From contig KQ959685.1 of the NCBI GenBank assembly GCA_001552935.1, forward strand, positions 1 to 64,000: 64,000 nt of DNA, in the 5' to 3' direction. A program made the translations under genes and the position numbers. This DNA comes from Umbribacter vaginalis. Lineage in GTDB: Bacteria; Actinomycetota; Coriobacteriia; Coriobacteriales; Eggerthellaceae. Below the pieces are notes generated by a model that worked only from the letters and a program-made list of their open reading frames with translations, did not search any database and was not told the DNA's origin. Of the stretch, positions 51,593 to 61,105 are shown one piece after another; within the stretch, counting starts at the first letter, position 1; every line of letters begins with the position of its first letter.

Positions 51593-53596
51593 CTAGTTTT
51601 TGGCTTCATGTTCAAGTGCAGAAGCGGAAACGGGTATGGCAGCTGGAACGTTGGTGGTAGCCTCTTGCGCGAGAACAGGTGCAGGTTCAGATACAACTGC
51701 TTGCACGGGAACAGGTGCGGGCGAAGATACGTCGGCAGAACAGGTAACGTCACATACGTTGTCACGTACCATATCAGCGACAACTGCTGATTCAGCGTTG
51801 TGCGCTGGCGCGGAAACAGGTACAACTCCAGATGCAGCATCATGTGCCGTATCAGTCGCAGCTCCAACCGCAACCCCAGTCGCAGCATCGGTAGCGTGTT
51901 TCACAACATTCTGTTGAATTACTTTTGCAAGCGCACCTAAGGTAACGCCAGAATTATCGGGTAAATGCAGATGCATAACGCGTCGTCCACGTGCAGACAG
52001 CGTTACTAAATCGCCCATAGCTTGCGCTTTTGCAAGCTCGCCTAAACTCGGTGCGCCTTCTTTCAGCGGAATATCCTTCAGCTCGTCAGCCGATAAAATA
52101 AGGAACACGCCGTTGTTCTGACCACCTTTTTGCAACTGACCTGTTGAATGCAAATAACGTGGCCCTACTTCCAAACACGAAGCAATATCAAAGGTTTGCG
52201 CTACAAAAAAACGAATGCTTTCAAGCGCTTCGCGACGTCCTTCACCTGTAAACGGCAAAAACGCGTTCAGCGCAAAGAAATCTCCTTGCTGAATGCTTCC
52301 AAACAGCGCTTTTAGAGCTTCAATAACGGATGTTTGCTGCTGAAAGGTAGAACCCATACGCACTTCAACTTCGCCCATATTCCACGGCCCAATATACGAG
52401 TCAACAAGGTCGGGGGCAGGAGCACCCTTGTGAAGAATTTCTAACACTTCAGCTTTTGCAGATGCGACATCAGGCTGATCAAACGGACAAATTTTCATAA
52501 GGTAACCGCACATAGCAATGGCGTATTCCCACATCACAAAGTGCTCAGCCAAATCTTGTACCGTATCAATGCGAAAAATTGAACGCGGAATATTGGGATC
52601 AACATACGACAAGCTCATCTCAAAATTGCATGTTTCATCCCACGAATCGTTTTTTGTTTTATACATCACAACGCAACGATCGCCTGGGTCGCGCGACAAC
52701 AACAAGGAATCAACCTCGATATTTGGCAAAATTCCCTTGCCTTCTTTACCTAAACTTTCAGCAACAAGTTGCTCGATCCACAAGCCCAACACACGTCCAC
52801 GCTTTTGTGTAAGCAGAGAAAACTTATTGCGATTTGCCAGATAATTGTCAAAGAGAAACGACGCTAAGCCGATAGCGGGATTATCAATGGAATCTTCGCT
52901 GCATGCACGTTCAGCCTGCGCAGCGCGTTCCATCAGTTCCGCAATGTCAATTCCCACAAGCGCAGCAGGCAATAAACCAAAGATTGAAAGTGCAGAATAC
53001 CGCCCACCAACACTTGGTTCTCCTGGGAAAATAGCAAGCCACCCCTCGCGTTGTGCTTGCGCTTCTAATTCTGAGCCTGGATCGGTAATAGCTACTAAAT
53101 GCCGCACAATATCTTCTTCAGGCAAAAACTCTTTCAGCGCTTCACGAAATGCCTGCAACATAAGACGCGGCTCGATCGTTCCACCGCTTTTTGACGAGAT
53201 AATTACCAGCGTAGAGGCAGGTTTAATACTACCCATCACTTCACGCAAGCGCACGGGAGAATCGGAATCGAGCGTACGAAACCGTATGGAGCCAGAATTG
53301 GGTTTATTGTATTTGGTGATTGTCATCGATGCCTGTGTAGAACCACCCTGGCCAATAAGCACCACGTCAGTTACGTTACTGCGGCGTGCTTCCTGCGCAA
53401 ACGCCATAATGCGCTCAAGAGGATACGGTGGATTTGATGCAAGCGTCGTCCAACCCATATATTCCTGCGCGATTGCTTGCGCTTCAGGGGAGAAATTATA
53501 TACTGTTGCATCTTGAGCATGTATGCGACTTGCAATATGTTCTTTTACGAGAAGCTTGCCCGAAGGATATAACTTCTCCATTTCTACTGAAATCAT
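51593..53596 (-). CDS. Glucose-6-phosphate isomerase-like protein with a long C-terminal tail
   Basis: A 667-residue protein of the phosphoglucose isomerase fold. The ATG at 53596 follows AGAGGAA. The sugar-phosphate-binding core is visible: VVLIGQGGSTQAS, LVIISSKSGGTIEPRLM, FPGEPSVGGRYSALSIFGLLP, and GVFLILSADEL later. The sequence is closest in style to the isomerase half of the actinobacterial transaldolase/isomerase fusions rather than to classical Pgi, so the exact substrate is likely but not proven to be glucose 6-phosphate. The last 90-100 residues are an Ala/Val/Pro/Ser/Thr-rich tail not expected in this family. HypF starts 18 bp downstream, giving a pgi-hypF-hypC-hypD transcription unit. 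Confidence 0.85.
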   Translation of the reverse strand: MISVEMEKLYPSGKLLVKEHIASRIHAQDATVYNFSPEAQAIAQEYMGWTTLASNPPYPLERIMAFAQEARRSNVTDVVLIGQGGSTQASMTITKYNKPNSGSIRFRTLDSDSPVRLREVMGSIKPASTLVIISSKSGGTIEPRLMLQAFREALKEFLPEEDIVRHLVAITDPGSELEAQAQREGWLAIFPGEPSVGGRYSALSIFGLLPAALVGIDIAELMERAAQAERACSEDSIDNPAIGLASFLFDNYLANRNKFSLLTQKRGRVLGLWIEQLVAESLGKEGKGILPNIEVDSLLLSRDPGDRCVVMYKTKNDSWDETCNFEMSLSYVDPNIPRSIFRIDTVQDLAEHFVMWEYAIAMCGYLMKICPFDQPDVASAKAEVLEILHKGAPAPDLVDSYIGPWNMGEVEVRMGSTFQQQTSVIEALKALFGSIQQGDFFALNAFLPFTGEGRREALESIRFFVAQTFDIASCLEVGPRYLHSTGQLQKGGQNNGVFLILSADELKDIPLKEGAPSLGELAKAQAMGDLVTLSARGRRVMHLHLPDNSGVTLGALAKVIQQNVVKHATDAATGVAVGAATDTAHDAASGVVPVSAPAHNAESAVVADMVRDNVCDVTCSADVSSPAPVPVQAVVSEPAPVLAQEATTNVPAAIPVSASALEHEAKN

Positions 53597-53638
53597 GTAT
53601 ACGAAATTCCTCTCTAAAGAAAAACGCACGTCATAGCA

Positions 53639-54352
53639 TTACATACCAAGGGCGCGTTTGAGGGCAGACGCTCGACGTCGTGAAACAGGAATAGGCTCAT
53701 CAAAGCCACGCATGTTTACAAGAAGCGTACCACCTTGCTGCGTGGAAACCGACTCTACATGCGAAACGTTAATTAAATAGCCACGATGCACGCGAAAAAA
53801 TCCATGTGATTCGTAGCGTTTTTCAAACAGCGTTAAACTCATAGGCGAATAGAAACGCTCGGTTTCAGTTTGAAGCAGCGAATAATCATCTCGTGCCATT
53901 ACGTAGCGAATACTATCAATGGGAATAAAAATCTTGCCACCATTTTTTTCAACAGCAATGCGCTGTGATTTTTGTGCCGCTATACGCAAATTTACATTAT
54001 CACGCACGTGAGTAAGCGCCTGAGCAAGACGATCGGTTTCAACAGGTTTTACCAGGTAATCAACGGCTTTCACCTGAAACGCTTCGAGAGCATATTCGCT
54101 GTATGCACTTACAAAAACCACCGCAGGCGGGCTGGTAAGGCACTGCAAACCAGCAGCAAATTTCAAACCATTAACCTCTGGCATATTGATATCAAGAAAT
54201 ACCACATCACACGGATATTCCTTCAATTTCTCAATAGCTTCGCTCACACTTGCTGCTTCAGCAACAACCTCAGTATTTCCTTCTTCATCAAGAAGAAACC
54301 GCAGTTCAGAGCGCGCAGGTGCCTCGTCATCAACGATCATAGCCTTTAACAC
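53639..54352 (-). CDS. LytTR-family response regulator
   Basis: A 237-residue regulator with a GTG start, AAAAGGAG 6 bp before it. Receiver domain (1-120): DDE at 8-10, phosphorylation site Asp54 in VVFLDINMPEV, VSAYSEYALEAFQVKAVDYLVKP with Lys102. LytTR DNA-binding domain (about 135-237): IAVEKNGGKIFIPIDSIRYV, YESHGFFRVHRGYLINVSHV and PVSRRRASALKRAL. LytTR regulators bind direct repeats and often control cell-wall, bacteriocin or carbon-starvation genes. No sensor kinase is next to it, so its partner is elsewhere. The isomerase gene starts 42 bp downstream and may be co-transcribed. Confidence 0.95.
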   Translation of the reverse strand: MLKAMIVDDEAPARSELRFLLDEEGNTEVVAEAASVSEAIEKLKEYPCDVVFLDINMPEVNGLKFAAGLQCLTSPPAVVFVSAYSEYALEAFQVKAVDYLVKPVETDRLAQALTHVRDNVNLRIAAQKSQRIAVEKNGGKIFIPIDSIRYVMARDDYSLLQTETERFYSPMSLTLFEKRYESHGFFRVHRGYLINVSHVESVSTQQGGTLLVNMRGFDEPIPVSRRRASALKRALGM

Positions 54353-54483
54353 ACAAAACTCCTTTTAAAGCCTACAAAACGTACACGTAGCACGCAAGGT
54401 AGCACTAACAACGTGTTCTCTATTATATAACAAAGCATTGCGCGCTGCTGTGACAGCACTGCAATGAGGAGCGCCGCCATTAC

Positions 54484-54546
54484 ACGATGCACTCCTCGTA
54501 AACAGACGACGCACTCCTTATGAAAAATACGATGCACGCCTCGCGG
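54484..54546. repeat. Short tandem repeat of ACGATGCACTCCTCG-type units
   Basis: ACGATGCACTCC, ACGACGCACTCC and ACGATGCACGCC start at 54484, 54505 and 54529 (spacings 21 and 24 bp). It lies in the 200-bp gap between the regulator and the peptidase genes. Confidence 0.6.
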
Positions 54547-54553
54547 AAATACA

Positions 54554-55990
54554 CTACACAACTGAGCCTAAATTGCACAAGCCATAGACGTACGCCTTAA
54601 ATGCACGCTTAAGCGACTCTTCAGAAATTGCTTCATTAGCTCCATGCATTGTACCTGCCCATTCAGGCAATGCTTCGCCTTCAACTTCCGCACCAAAGCT
54701 AACAGCACGTGGGAACTTACGTGCATACGTACCACCTTTAATAGTGAAAGGTTTAGGAGTGTCTTCCAATTCAGCAGCTTTTTTATACGCATCGTTCAGT
54801 GCTTTTACATACGGAGAATCAGGGTCGATGCGATAAGGATTTTTATTTTGTTCAAGCGTAAAATGCGCGCCAAATTTCTCGGCAAGCGCTTCAAACGTCT
54901 TGCTGATAGCCTCAGCATTCGTTGATGAAGGATAGCGCACGTCAACGTATACTTTAAGCGCATTATCTTCCTTGCGTAATAAGGTTGCACTACTTACCAA
55001 CGAGCCAAAGCTTTCGTCGCTTGCAGCAATACCAACAGCTGCTCCATCAGTCGACTCGGTAAGTTTTTCAATAAGCTCAAAAAACGCGCTTTCAGCTTTG
55101 CTTCCCACTTCATTATCAAGCAAGTAACGCACAAGGATACCCAACGCGTTTACTCCCTGTTCAGGCTGAGATGCATGCGCACTTTTGCCCTGTGCTTGAA
55201 TGAGGAAGCAACCGCCATCACGCGTAACGCTAATGCCCTCAGCAGCCTCAAATTCTTGCCCTAAATCGAGAATGCGTGCACACGCAGACGCAGGAACGGC
55301 ATTGCTTGCAACCCCTGCCTCAATGGATTGCACAACGCTCCCTGTTTGCGCAGGTAGTGCAAATGATGCCGATAGAATACCCGCCTCACCGTATGCAACA
55401 GGAAACGCAGCATCGGGTGTAAATAAAAACAGCGGATCAGAGAAGCGCTTACGATAATAATCGACATCGCGCATTTTTGTTTCCTCATCACAGCCGAAGA
55501 TAAAACGAGTGCGGAATGGAAGCGTAGGTGTAAATTCGCGCCAAAATTTCATAGCAAACAACGCCATAACAAGCGGCCCTTTATCGTCAGCAACACCGCG
55601 ACCAACCAGATAACCTTCCTTGCGCGTCATTTCATACGGAGGGAAATCCCAACCTGAACCAGCAGGCACAACATCAAGATGAGCTATAATTCCTACTTCT
55701 TTAGTATGAAAACTATCCTCAGCTTGTGCTCCGTATAAATCAGCATACCCAATATAGCCGTTACAATTGTGCGGCTCCATACCAAACTTATACGCAAGCT
55801 TTAGCACATAATCGAGCGCACGAGCAGGACCAGGGCCAAACGGCGCACCTGGCGCTGCTTTGTCAGGCTCAGCATAACTGGGAATAGCGACAAGTGCAGC
55901 TACCTCATCAAGCATTGATTCCCAATTTCGATCGATAAATTTACGCAGCTGAAATGCTAATTTACGTTCGTTGATACAAAAATCTGCCAT
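54554..55990 (-). CDS. M20 family dipeptidase (PepV/Sapep type)
   Basis: A 478-residue metallopeptidase. GGAGG precedes the ATG. Metal-site motifs: IIAHLDVVPAG (first His and Asp), GRGVADDKGPLVMALFAMK (bridging Asp), and FGCDEETKMRDVDYY (general-base and metal Glu residues). The length and the FGPGPARALDYVL segment match PepV-type dipeptidases, which split unspecific dipeptides and some beta-Ala dipeptides in the cytoplasm. The C-terminal KGGTYARKFPRAVSFGAEV and GTMHGANEAISEESL are also characteristic. It supplies amino acids from peptides; the gene is probably transcribed alone. Confidence 0.93.
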   Translation of the reverse strand: MADFCINERKLAFQLRKFIDRNWESMLDEVAALVAIPSYAEPDKAAPGAPFGPGPARALDYVLKLAYKFGMEPHNCNGYIGYADLYGAQAEDSFHTKEVGIIAHLDVVPAGSGWDFPPYEMTRKEGYLVGRGVADDKGPLVMALFAMKFWREFTPTLPFRTRFIFGCDEETKMRDVDYYRKRFSDPLFLFTPDAAFPVAYGEAGILSASFALPAQTGSVVQSIEAGVASNAVPASACARILDLGQEFEAAEGISVTRDGGCFLIQAQGKSAHASQPEQGVNALGILVRYLLDNEVGSKAESAFFELIEKLTESTDGAAVGIAASDESFGSLVSSATLLRKEDNALKVYVDVRYPSSTNAEAISKTFEALAEKFGAHFTLEQNKNPYRIDPDSPYVKALNDAYKKAAELEDTPKPFTIKGGTYARKFPRAVSFGAEVEGEALPEWAGTMHGANEAISEESLKRAFKAYVYGLCNLGSVV

Positions 55991-56460
55991 TGTTACTCCT
56001 CCACTGTGCTCCTGTAACAGAAAGCACGATCACCCGAATAACCCTTATGTTCTTGCAAAAAGAGAACAAAAACATATACGTTGCAGAAACGTTTTCCCCT
56101 TCAGCTCCTACAACCTAACATGTTCCATTGTAATGAAATTGAAAAAATCTGCTACTAAAAAATGTAAAGAAGTAAGTATTGAGCGATAAATGCGGTATGG
56201 AGGCGCCGTGTACATGAATGTATGTCATATAAGCTTTTCGTGTCATGTATACCGTATGAAGGCGCCGTATGCATGGGTATATGTCGTTCACGATTCATTG
56301 TGCATACAGCCACCGTGCGCAAAGTTCATCACTTTCATACGAGAATGCACTATAATCATCCTGACACCTATCAAAGTTTCTGTAGCACGCGAACATTACG
56401 CACGTACACGGTACATACATAGCAGATATACCGCATACATCGTAAGAAAAGGAACAAGCA
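55991..56460. other. Divergent gap with a 59-bp-spaced imperfect repeat
   Basis: No gene is supported. CGGTATGGAGGCGCCGTGTACATG (about 56193) is repeated as CCGTATGAAGGCGCCGTATGCATG (about 56252). AAAAGGAA at about 56448 serves the exonuclease gene. Confidence 0.5.
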
Positions 56461-57438
56461 ATGAATCTTGTAGAAGCACTCAATCACGCACATTCTATTC
56501 CTCTCCCGTCAATGTTTATCAACAATCCATCGCATTTTATGGGGCAAATTGTACAAAACGAAAATGCACTGTTTGAAATTATTCATGCGATGAAAGTAGG
56601 TGCTGAATTACCTGTTCCTGTAAACGAAGCAACACGCGATCTCCTTGATTTATGCGACCGCAACCGAGCAGATTGCGATAGTGTTCCCGAATTTGAACTG
56701 CGAAAACTGCTTCCTAAGCGCCTTGAATGGCTTACTGAAAACGATGTCATTGCTGGTGTAGCAAAACTGCAGAACAGACGTAAAGAAACAATTCACAAAG
56801 AAACTATCGAACGTAGCCGCTCAGCGGCATCAGGATTTTCACTTGCGCCGATGAAAGGATGTGTGCTTGGTATCGACATTGAAACAAGCTCACTTCGCCC
56901 TGAACGCGGCTACATTCTTAATGTGGGTTGGGAGCTTATGGAACTAACGCCCACCGCTACACCCTTTGATGGTTGTACCGAATTTTGTAACTTGCCAGCA
57001 TGCTATCGCAATCGTCCTGTGCCATTATCACATATCCACCATATTACGTGGCAAAATCTTAATGGTACACTTCCATTTCGCGAAAATACTGCGCTTCACA
57101 AAACCTTGCTTTCGCTGTTCAAGAAATATCCCGTATTAGCGCACAATGCTGCTTTTGAAGATTCGTGGTTTTCTCTTCATTTACCAGGGTATTTAGAAGA
57201 GCGTCTTAAGGGCAAGATTATCATCATTGATACGCGTGATATATGCCGTGCACTCGATTCAGAAGTAGCGCGTATGTCGTATCGCGATAAGCCAGCAGCA
57301 CTTGAAAATTGGGCGCGCAGACGTGGCGTGCTTGCTGAACATGAAAATGAAGTGCACCAAGGATTAGACGATACCGATTTAATGCTGCGGTGCGTTCAGG
57401 CACAATTAGCAGTGTGCGACCTTTTCAAAGAAAAATAA
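56461..57438 (+). CDS. DEDD-type 3'-5' exonuclease (DnaQ-like)
   Basis: A 325-residue protein. The exonuclease domain occupies about 135-325: ExoI CVLGIDIETSSL (Asp and Glu), ExoII LAHNAAFEDSWF (His, Asn, Asp) and ExoIII HQGLDDTDLMLRCV (His and Asp). These are the metal and catalytic residues of the DnaQ/epsilon group. The N-terminal 130 residues are helical and unrecognised; they may be a separate binding domain. It is soluble and could act in DNA repair or RNA turnover. AAAAGGAA precedes the ATG; a tRNA gene follows 55 bp downstream. Confidence 0.85.
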   Translation: MNLVEALNHAHSIPLPSMFINNPSHFMGQIVQNENALFEIIHAMKVGAELPVPVNEATRDLLDLCDRNRADCDSVPEFELRKLLPKRLEWLTENDVIAGVAKLQNRRKETIHKETIERSRSAASGFSLAPMKGCVLGIDIETSSLRPERGYILNVGWELMELTPTATPFDGCTEFCNLPACYRNRPVPLSHIHHITWQNLNGTLPFRENTALHKTLLSLFKKYPVLAHNAAFEDSWFSLHLPGYLEERLKGKIIIIDTRDICRALDSEVARMSYRDKPAALENWARRRGVLAEHENEVHQGLDDTDLMLRCVQAQLAVCDLFKEK

Positions 57439-57493
57439 CGTGTTCCTACCTATACACGCACACGCTGATAGGTTATAATTGCAATTCGATCGT

Positions 57494-57577
57494 GCCCGAG
57501 TGGCGAAATGGCAGACGCGGCGGTCTCAAAAACCGTTGAGGAAACTCGTGCGAGTTCGACTCTCGCCTCGGGCACCA
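57494..57577 (+). tRNA. tRNA-Leu (anticodon CAA)
   Basis: GCCCGAG at 57494-57500 pairs with CTCGGGC at 57567-57573; the 3' ACCA is encoded. The anticodon stem GCGGT/ACCGT holds the loop CTCAAAA, giving anticodon CAA (reads UUG). A long variable arm (TTGAGGAAACTCGTGC region) and the TTCGA T-loop confirm a class II leucine tRNA. Confidence 0.97.
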
Positions 57578-57640
57578 CTTTTATGCTGATATAAGTGATG
57601 TACAGCTCTTATGAACTGCACATCTCCCTTACATCACTAT

Positions 57641-58585
57641 CTATTCAATGCTAAATTCTTTTCTTCCTTCATAAATGGCAACCGCTTCATCAACAGAAGC
57701 ATCCGCAAGGGTAAGAGCGCTAATTGCTTTCGTTAAACGCACGGCTTCATCAAGTGATCGCTGGTGAATATTACGTCCCGTAGCATTGCCAAGCGCATGT
57801 CCCACATGAATTTGATCATGCAGCTGCTCCAAAAAACTGCGCGCATCAACAGTAGAACCGCCAGCACAAACAAGCCCACATCTACCTGCTGCTTCTGATG
57901 CAATGGCTAAAGCACGAGCACTTGCATGAGCATCACCGTCCACTTTAGGTGGGTTTACTTTCACAAAATCGGCGCCTAAGCACAGCGCAACACCTGCTGC
58001 ACCTGCAATAAGCGCTGGATCTTTTTCTGCTTTTACAGCTGCGCCACGTGGATAAACCCAGAGCACTACCAGCAAACCCTCGGCATGAGCGCGCGCAATA
58101 AGAGCGCCTGCCTCAGAGAGCATACTTGCTTCATAATCACTGCCCAAATATACCGTATAACCAAGCCCTACCACATTTACGCCAGCATCGCGCATAAGTA
58201 AAATGTCATCTAAATCGTAGAGCATGCCTGAATAAGGATCGCTTTGTGCTGTTTTTACTAAATTGGTCTTTGAATTCATCTTAACGAGATAATTCAATTG
58301 AGGATAGCTCGCAGCATAATGCGCAATAAGTCCACGCTGACCTGCAAGAACTCCACAACATCCCTGTGAAGCAATGCGAAAAAAATGCTCGGGATTATTA
58401 TCGGCTGGATCAATACCTTCACCATAAAAATCGGCATTCAAATGTTCAACCTTTTGATCGCATGCAAAAAGCATCAAACGACCTGTTGAACGCGTTGCAG
58501 CAAGATAATTGCTGATATACGTTTCACGTACATCAGCAGGTACATCCATCGGCACGCGAACGTCATTTCGAGAAATTGACAGCAT
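57641..58585 (-). CDS. Class I fructose-bisphosphate aldolase of the archaeal (DhnA) type
   Basis: A 314-residue TIM-barrel aldolase. GGAG lies before the ATG. The family pattern includes FACDQKVEHL near the N-terminus, GLGYTVYLGSDYEASML, VVLWVYPRGAAV, GADFVKVNPP (the Lys forming the Schiff base) and a phosphate-binding end CAGGSTVDARSFL and GHALGNATGRNIHQ. It probably splits fructose 1,6-bisphosphate in glycolysis, or condenses trioses; related DhnA-type enzymes handle other sugar phosphates, so the substrate is not certain. It is transcribed alone, convergent with the tRNA gene. Confidence 0.82.
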   Translation of the reverse strand: MLSISRNDVRVPMDVPADVRETYISNYLAATRSTGRLMLFACDQKVEHLNADFYGEGIDPADNNPEHFFRIASQGCCGVLAGQRGLIAHYAASYPQLNYLVKMNSKTNLVKTAQSDPYSGMLYDLDDILLMRDAGVNVVGLGYTVYLGSDYEASMLSEAGALIARAHAEGLLVVLWVYPRGAAVKAEKDPALIAGAAGVALCLGADFVKVNPPKVDGDAHASARALAIASEAAGRCGLVCAGGSTVDARSFLEQLHDQIHVGHALGNATGRNIHQRSLDEAVRLTKAISALTLADASVDEAVAIYEGRKEFSIE

Positions 58586-58926
58586 AGTTACTCCTTTGTT
58601 GATATGCTACGTGGGCTTATAAAGCTCGATATGCGCAGGTACACGCATACTAAAAGCACAACGGTATACAGCACAAACGTTTAAGCGTATAGCTGTATTG
58701 TAACGAAAAGACATGCACTCTGGAGCAATGCACCGTATTATGGCAAAAACGAACACGCAAGCGGTATTGCGGGCAATACGGCTCGAGTACATGCCCCGTG
58801 TGTCGCTTGTGCGGTGGTATGCATAAACACACGCGCGGTAGCGTACGCCTGCACCCGTACGATTGAGGTTCAGCGTACCTATAAGCGTAGAGGTAAACGC
58901 ACAATTGTAGCTGTTATATCACGCAT
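58586..58926. other. Gap of 340 bp upstream of the aldolase
   Basis: I see no gene, clear promoter or terminator. The sequence has many ACACGC/GCGTAT words but no regular array. Confidence 0.4.
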
Positions 58927-59220
58927 CTAAAACCATGAGCGCTCATGCAGCACATACGTTTGCTGAAACGCATCTGGTTTACGCAAGCAATAAACAATAC
59001 CTTCAACAATACTAATAAGCCACATTACACAACTTGCAATACCAAATGTTACAATTCCACCAATAACGCTGATAGCAAGCATAATAAACCCTGTTTGATA
59101 ATAACCTAAATAGAACTTATGAATGCCAAATATACCAAGGAAAAATGCATATAAAGCTGCTGCGTATTTTGTTTTACGCGGACGATACGTAGCGGCATCA
59201 AAATGATTATTCATGATCAT
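58927..59220 (-). CDS. TM2 domain membrane protein
   Basis: A 97-residue protein with a short basic lead (YRPRKTKYAAAL) and two membrane segments joined by the TM2 signature (GIFGIHKFYLGYYQTG). TM2 proteins are small inner-membrane proteins of unknown function. The start is chosen at 59220 because AGGAAAG lies 8 bp before that ATG; ATG 59214 is possible. The gene overlaps the 3' end of the VTT-family gene by 14 bp, so the two are co-expressed. Confidence 0.83.
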   Translation of the reverse strand: MIMNNHFDAATYRPRKTKYAAALYAFFLGIFGIHKFYLGYYQTGFIMLAISVIGGIVTFGIASCVMWLISIVEGIVYCLRKPDAFQQTYVLHERSWF

Positions 59221-60085
59221 GGGAGTGGCTTTCCTGCGTTTTGTGGGTGGCGGTGGTGTCGTGCGTTGCAGACGCATGCGACGTAAAACGACCGAGCGCA
59301 CTTACAATTTGCTTCTGGAATATAATTCCTACCACCGCAATAATAACCACAACAGCAACGATAATAACTGCCTCAACGATATTCCCGTTCACAAAACCAG
59401 CCGTTGCATACGTTGATGCAACAATTCCAGGTGTGCGCGCGAGCGTCGTGATAACCAAAAAAGGCACCAGCTTCATACGCGTGAGTGGCAACAGATAGGT
59501 AAATGCGTCTTTTGGCATGCCAGGCAGGAAAAATAAAATGAATACAATCACTTCAAATTTATTGCTTTCCTCAAACTTCTGTATTTGGTTCATATATTTT
59601 TCTGGAACCATTTTTTGAACGAAAGGCGCGCCCAATTTATGCACCATGATATACACAATCGCAGACGAAAGTGCTGCGCCTACCACAATAATCAACGCGC
59701 CAAGCGCGGGTCCATACATCAGTCCAGCCGCTACTTGCACTACTTCACCAGGAATAAATGCCACAATTACTTGCAGCAGCTGCAAACCAAGTAAGCACAA
59801 CACACCCCACGAACCTGCTTGCTGCACTCTATCGACAAGCCTATTAACGCCACCCTCTGAAAACAAATCCATAATTTGAGGCCACAGCGCAATAACGCAC
59901 GCTACACCAACGCACCCAATCCCAATAAGAATTAAAAACTTGATGATTTCATCTTTTTGAAGACGCGGGCGTGATGATCCTTGTACAGAAGCGGCAGATG
60001 GGGTTGGTGTTTCTTGGGAACGTGACGATGCGCGCGCGGTGCTGGTAGCATTAGTGCTGGTACTATCAGACTGTTTATGAGACAT
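59207..60085 (-). CDS. VTT-domain membrane protein (TVP38/TMEM64/DedA-like)
   Basis: A 292-residue protein with a hydrophilic Ser/Thr-rich N-terminus (1-45), a membrane segment (about 50-70) and the VTT domain (about 90-260): FIPGEVVQVAAGLMYGPALGALI, a re-entrant motif FFLPGMPKDAFTYLLPLTRM, and FLVITTLARTPGIVASTYAT. The His/Thr-rich C-terminus (HDTTATHKTQESHSHDHE) may bind metal or be another low-complexity tail. DedA/VTT proteins are thought to move lipids or lipid carriers across the membrane, which fits an envelope-related role. AAGGAATATT lies before the ATG. Confidence 0.85.
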   Translation of the reverse strand: MSHKQSDSTSTNATSTARASSRSQETPTPSAASVQGSSRPRLQKDEIIKFLILIGIGCVGVACVIALWPQIMDLFSEGGVNRLVDRVQQAGSWGVLCLLGLQLLQVIVAFIPGEVVQVAAGLMYGPALGALIIVVGAALSSAIVYIMVHKLGAPFVQKMVPEKYMNQIQKFEESNKFEVIVFILFFLPGMPKDAFTYLLPLTRMKLVPFLVITTLARTPGIVASTYATAGFVNGNIVEAVIIVAVVVIIAVVGIIFQKQIVSALGRFTSHASATHDTTATHKTQESHSHDHE

Positions 60086-60128
60086 AATATTCCTTACGTG
60101 CGAAACGAGCAGTACAATTCACTCTATA

Positions 60129-61022
60129 TTAGTCGCGTGATGCTTTCTCGTACTCTTCCTTAAATGCTGCAAACATACCTTTTGCACGTTTAAGCTGCTG
60201 TTGTGTTGCCTGCGCACCCTTATACGCTGCTTTAGTAGCTTCACGCGCAACGGTTTTAGTAGCGTCTTGTAACGGCGGCGTAATATCTTTGACGTTTTGA
60301 ACGACACGCTGTTGTACTTTACCGACACCTGTACCAAGCGCAACAGCTGCTCCACCTGCTTCTTCAAGCTGTTCTGCAGCATCGTCAATCATAATAGCGC
60401 CCAATAATTCAGTATCTGAACTGCCATTTTGCGTAAGCGATTGATTTGATGCCGCGCTATCACGCAAGCGAGCGCCTTTGCCAAAACGAAAGCCAACAAG
60501 TAAGTTTGCAGGAATCGTGCGTGTTCCAATCAGTGCGTCTGTGCCAGCTCCTTGTGTAGCAACTACCTGTATAACGCTCCCTGTATTTACACTGAACAGC
60601 ACATCACCCACGCTGCCAATATGCTGGCCGTTACGCGTAATAAGCGGCATACCTTCCCAAAGTACACATTTTTCATAATCGAACAGCACTGCATCGTCTT
60701 CGCACACATCACCAGATGGAGGAGCTTGTTTGAGTGCCTTTTTACCCCAACGCAATCTGTCGGAAGAAAGTTTTATACGCCCGTCTTCAATAGAAAACGC
60801 ATCGCGCCATACAAAAATATCGCTACGGTGCACCATAAATGCAAGATCAGGACGTCGCACTAACAATCCCATAACCAGAGGTTTTTCTGGATGAAATACG
60901 CACATATGCACTTTACCAACACGATGTTCGCGCCCCTGTTTGTCACAATAAAACACACGCTTCCCTTTAAGAAAGCGTGTTGATAGTTGCTCTACATTAT
61001 GTTCAAAAACAGAAGATACCAT
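60129..61022 (-). CDS. PRC-barrel domain protein
   Basis: A 297-residue soluble protein. Two PRC-barrel-like modules are visible: about 10-85 (FLKGKRVFYCDKQGREHRVG ... VMGLLVRRPD) and about 118-180 (WEGMPLITRNGQHIGSVGDV ... GSVIQVVA). The last 90 residues form a helical stretch rich in Ala, Gln and Lys, likely amphipathic or a coiled coil. PRC-barrel proteins are adaptor or binding modules; this one probably works at the membrane with the YtxH protein 84 bp downstream on the same strand. Its precise role is unknown. Confidence 0.75.
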   Translation of the reverse strand: MVSSVFEHNVEQLSTRFLKGKRVFYCDKQGREHRVGKVHMCVFHPEKPLVMGLLVRRPDLAFMVHRSDIFVWRDAFSIEDGRIKLSSDRLRWGKKALKQAPPSGDVCEDDAVLFDYEKCVLWEGMPLITRNGQHIGSVGDVLFSVNTGSVIQVVATQGAGTDALIGTRTIPANLLVGFRFGKGARLRDSAASNQSLTQNGSSDTELLGAIMIDDAAEQLEEAGGAAVALGTGVGKVQQRVVQNVKDITPPLQDATKTVAREATKAAYKGAQATQQQLKRAKGMFAAFKEEYEKASRD

Positions 61023-61105
61023 AACCCGATATAAGTCCTTACGTTTAACGCAGTGCAGTATATAGAATCATTTTTCTAGCTACACGTATAGGTAAACCCG
61101 TGTGC

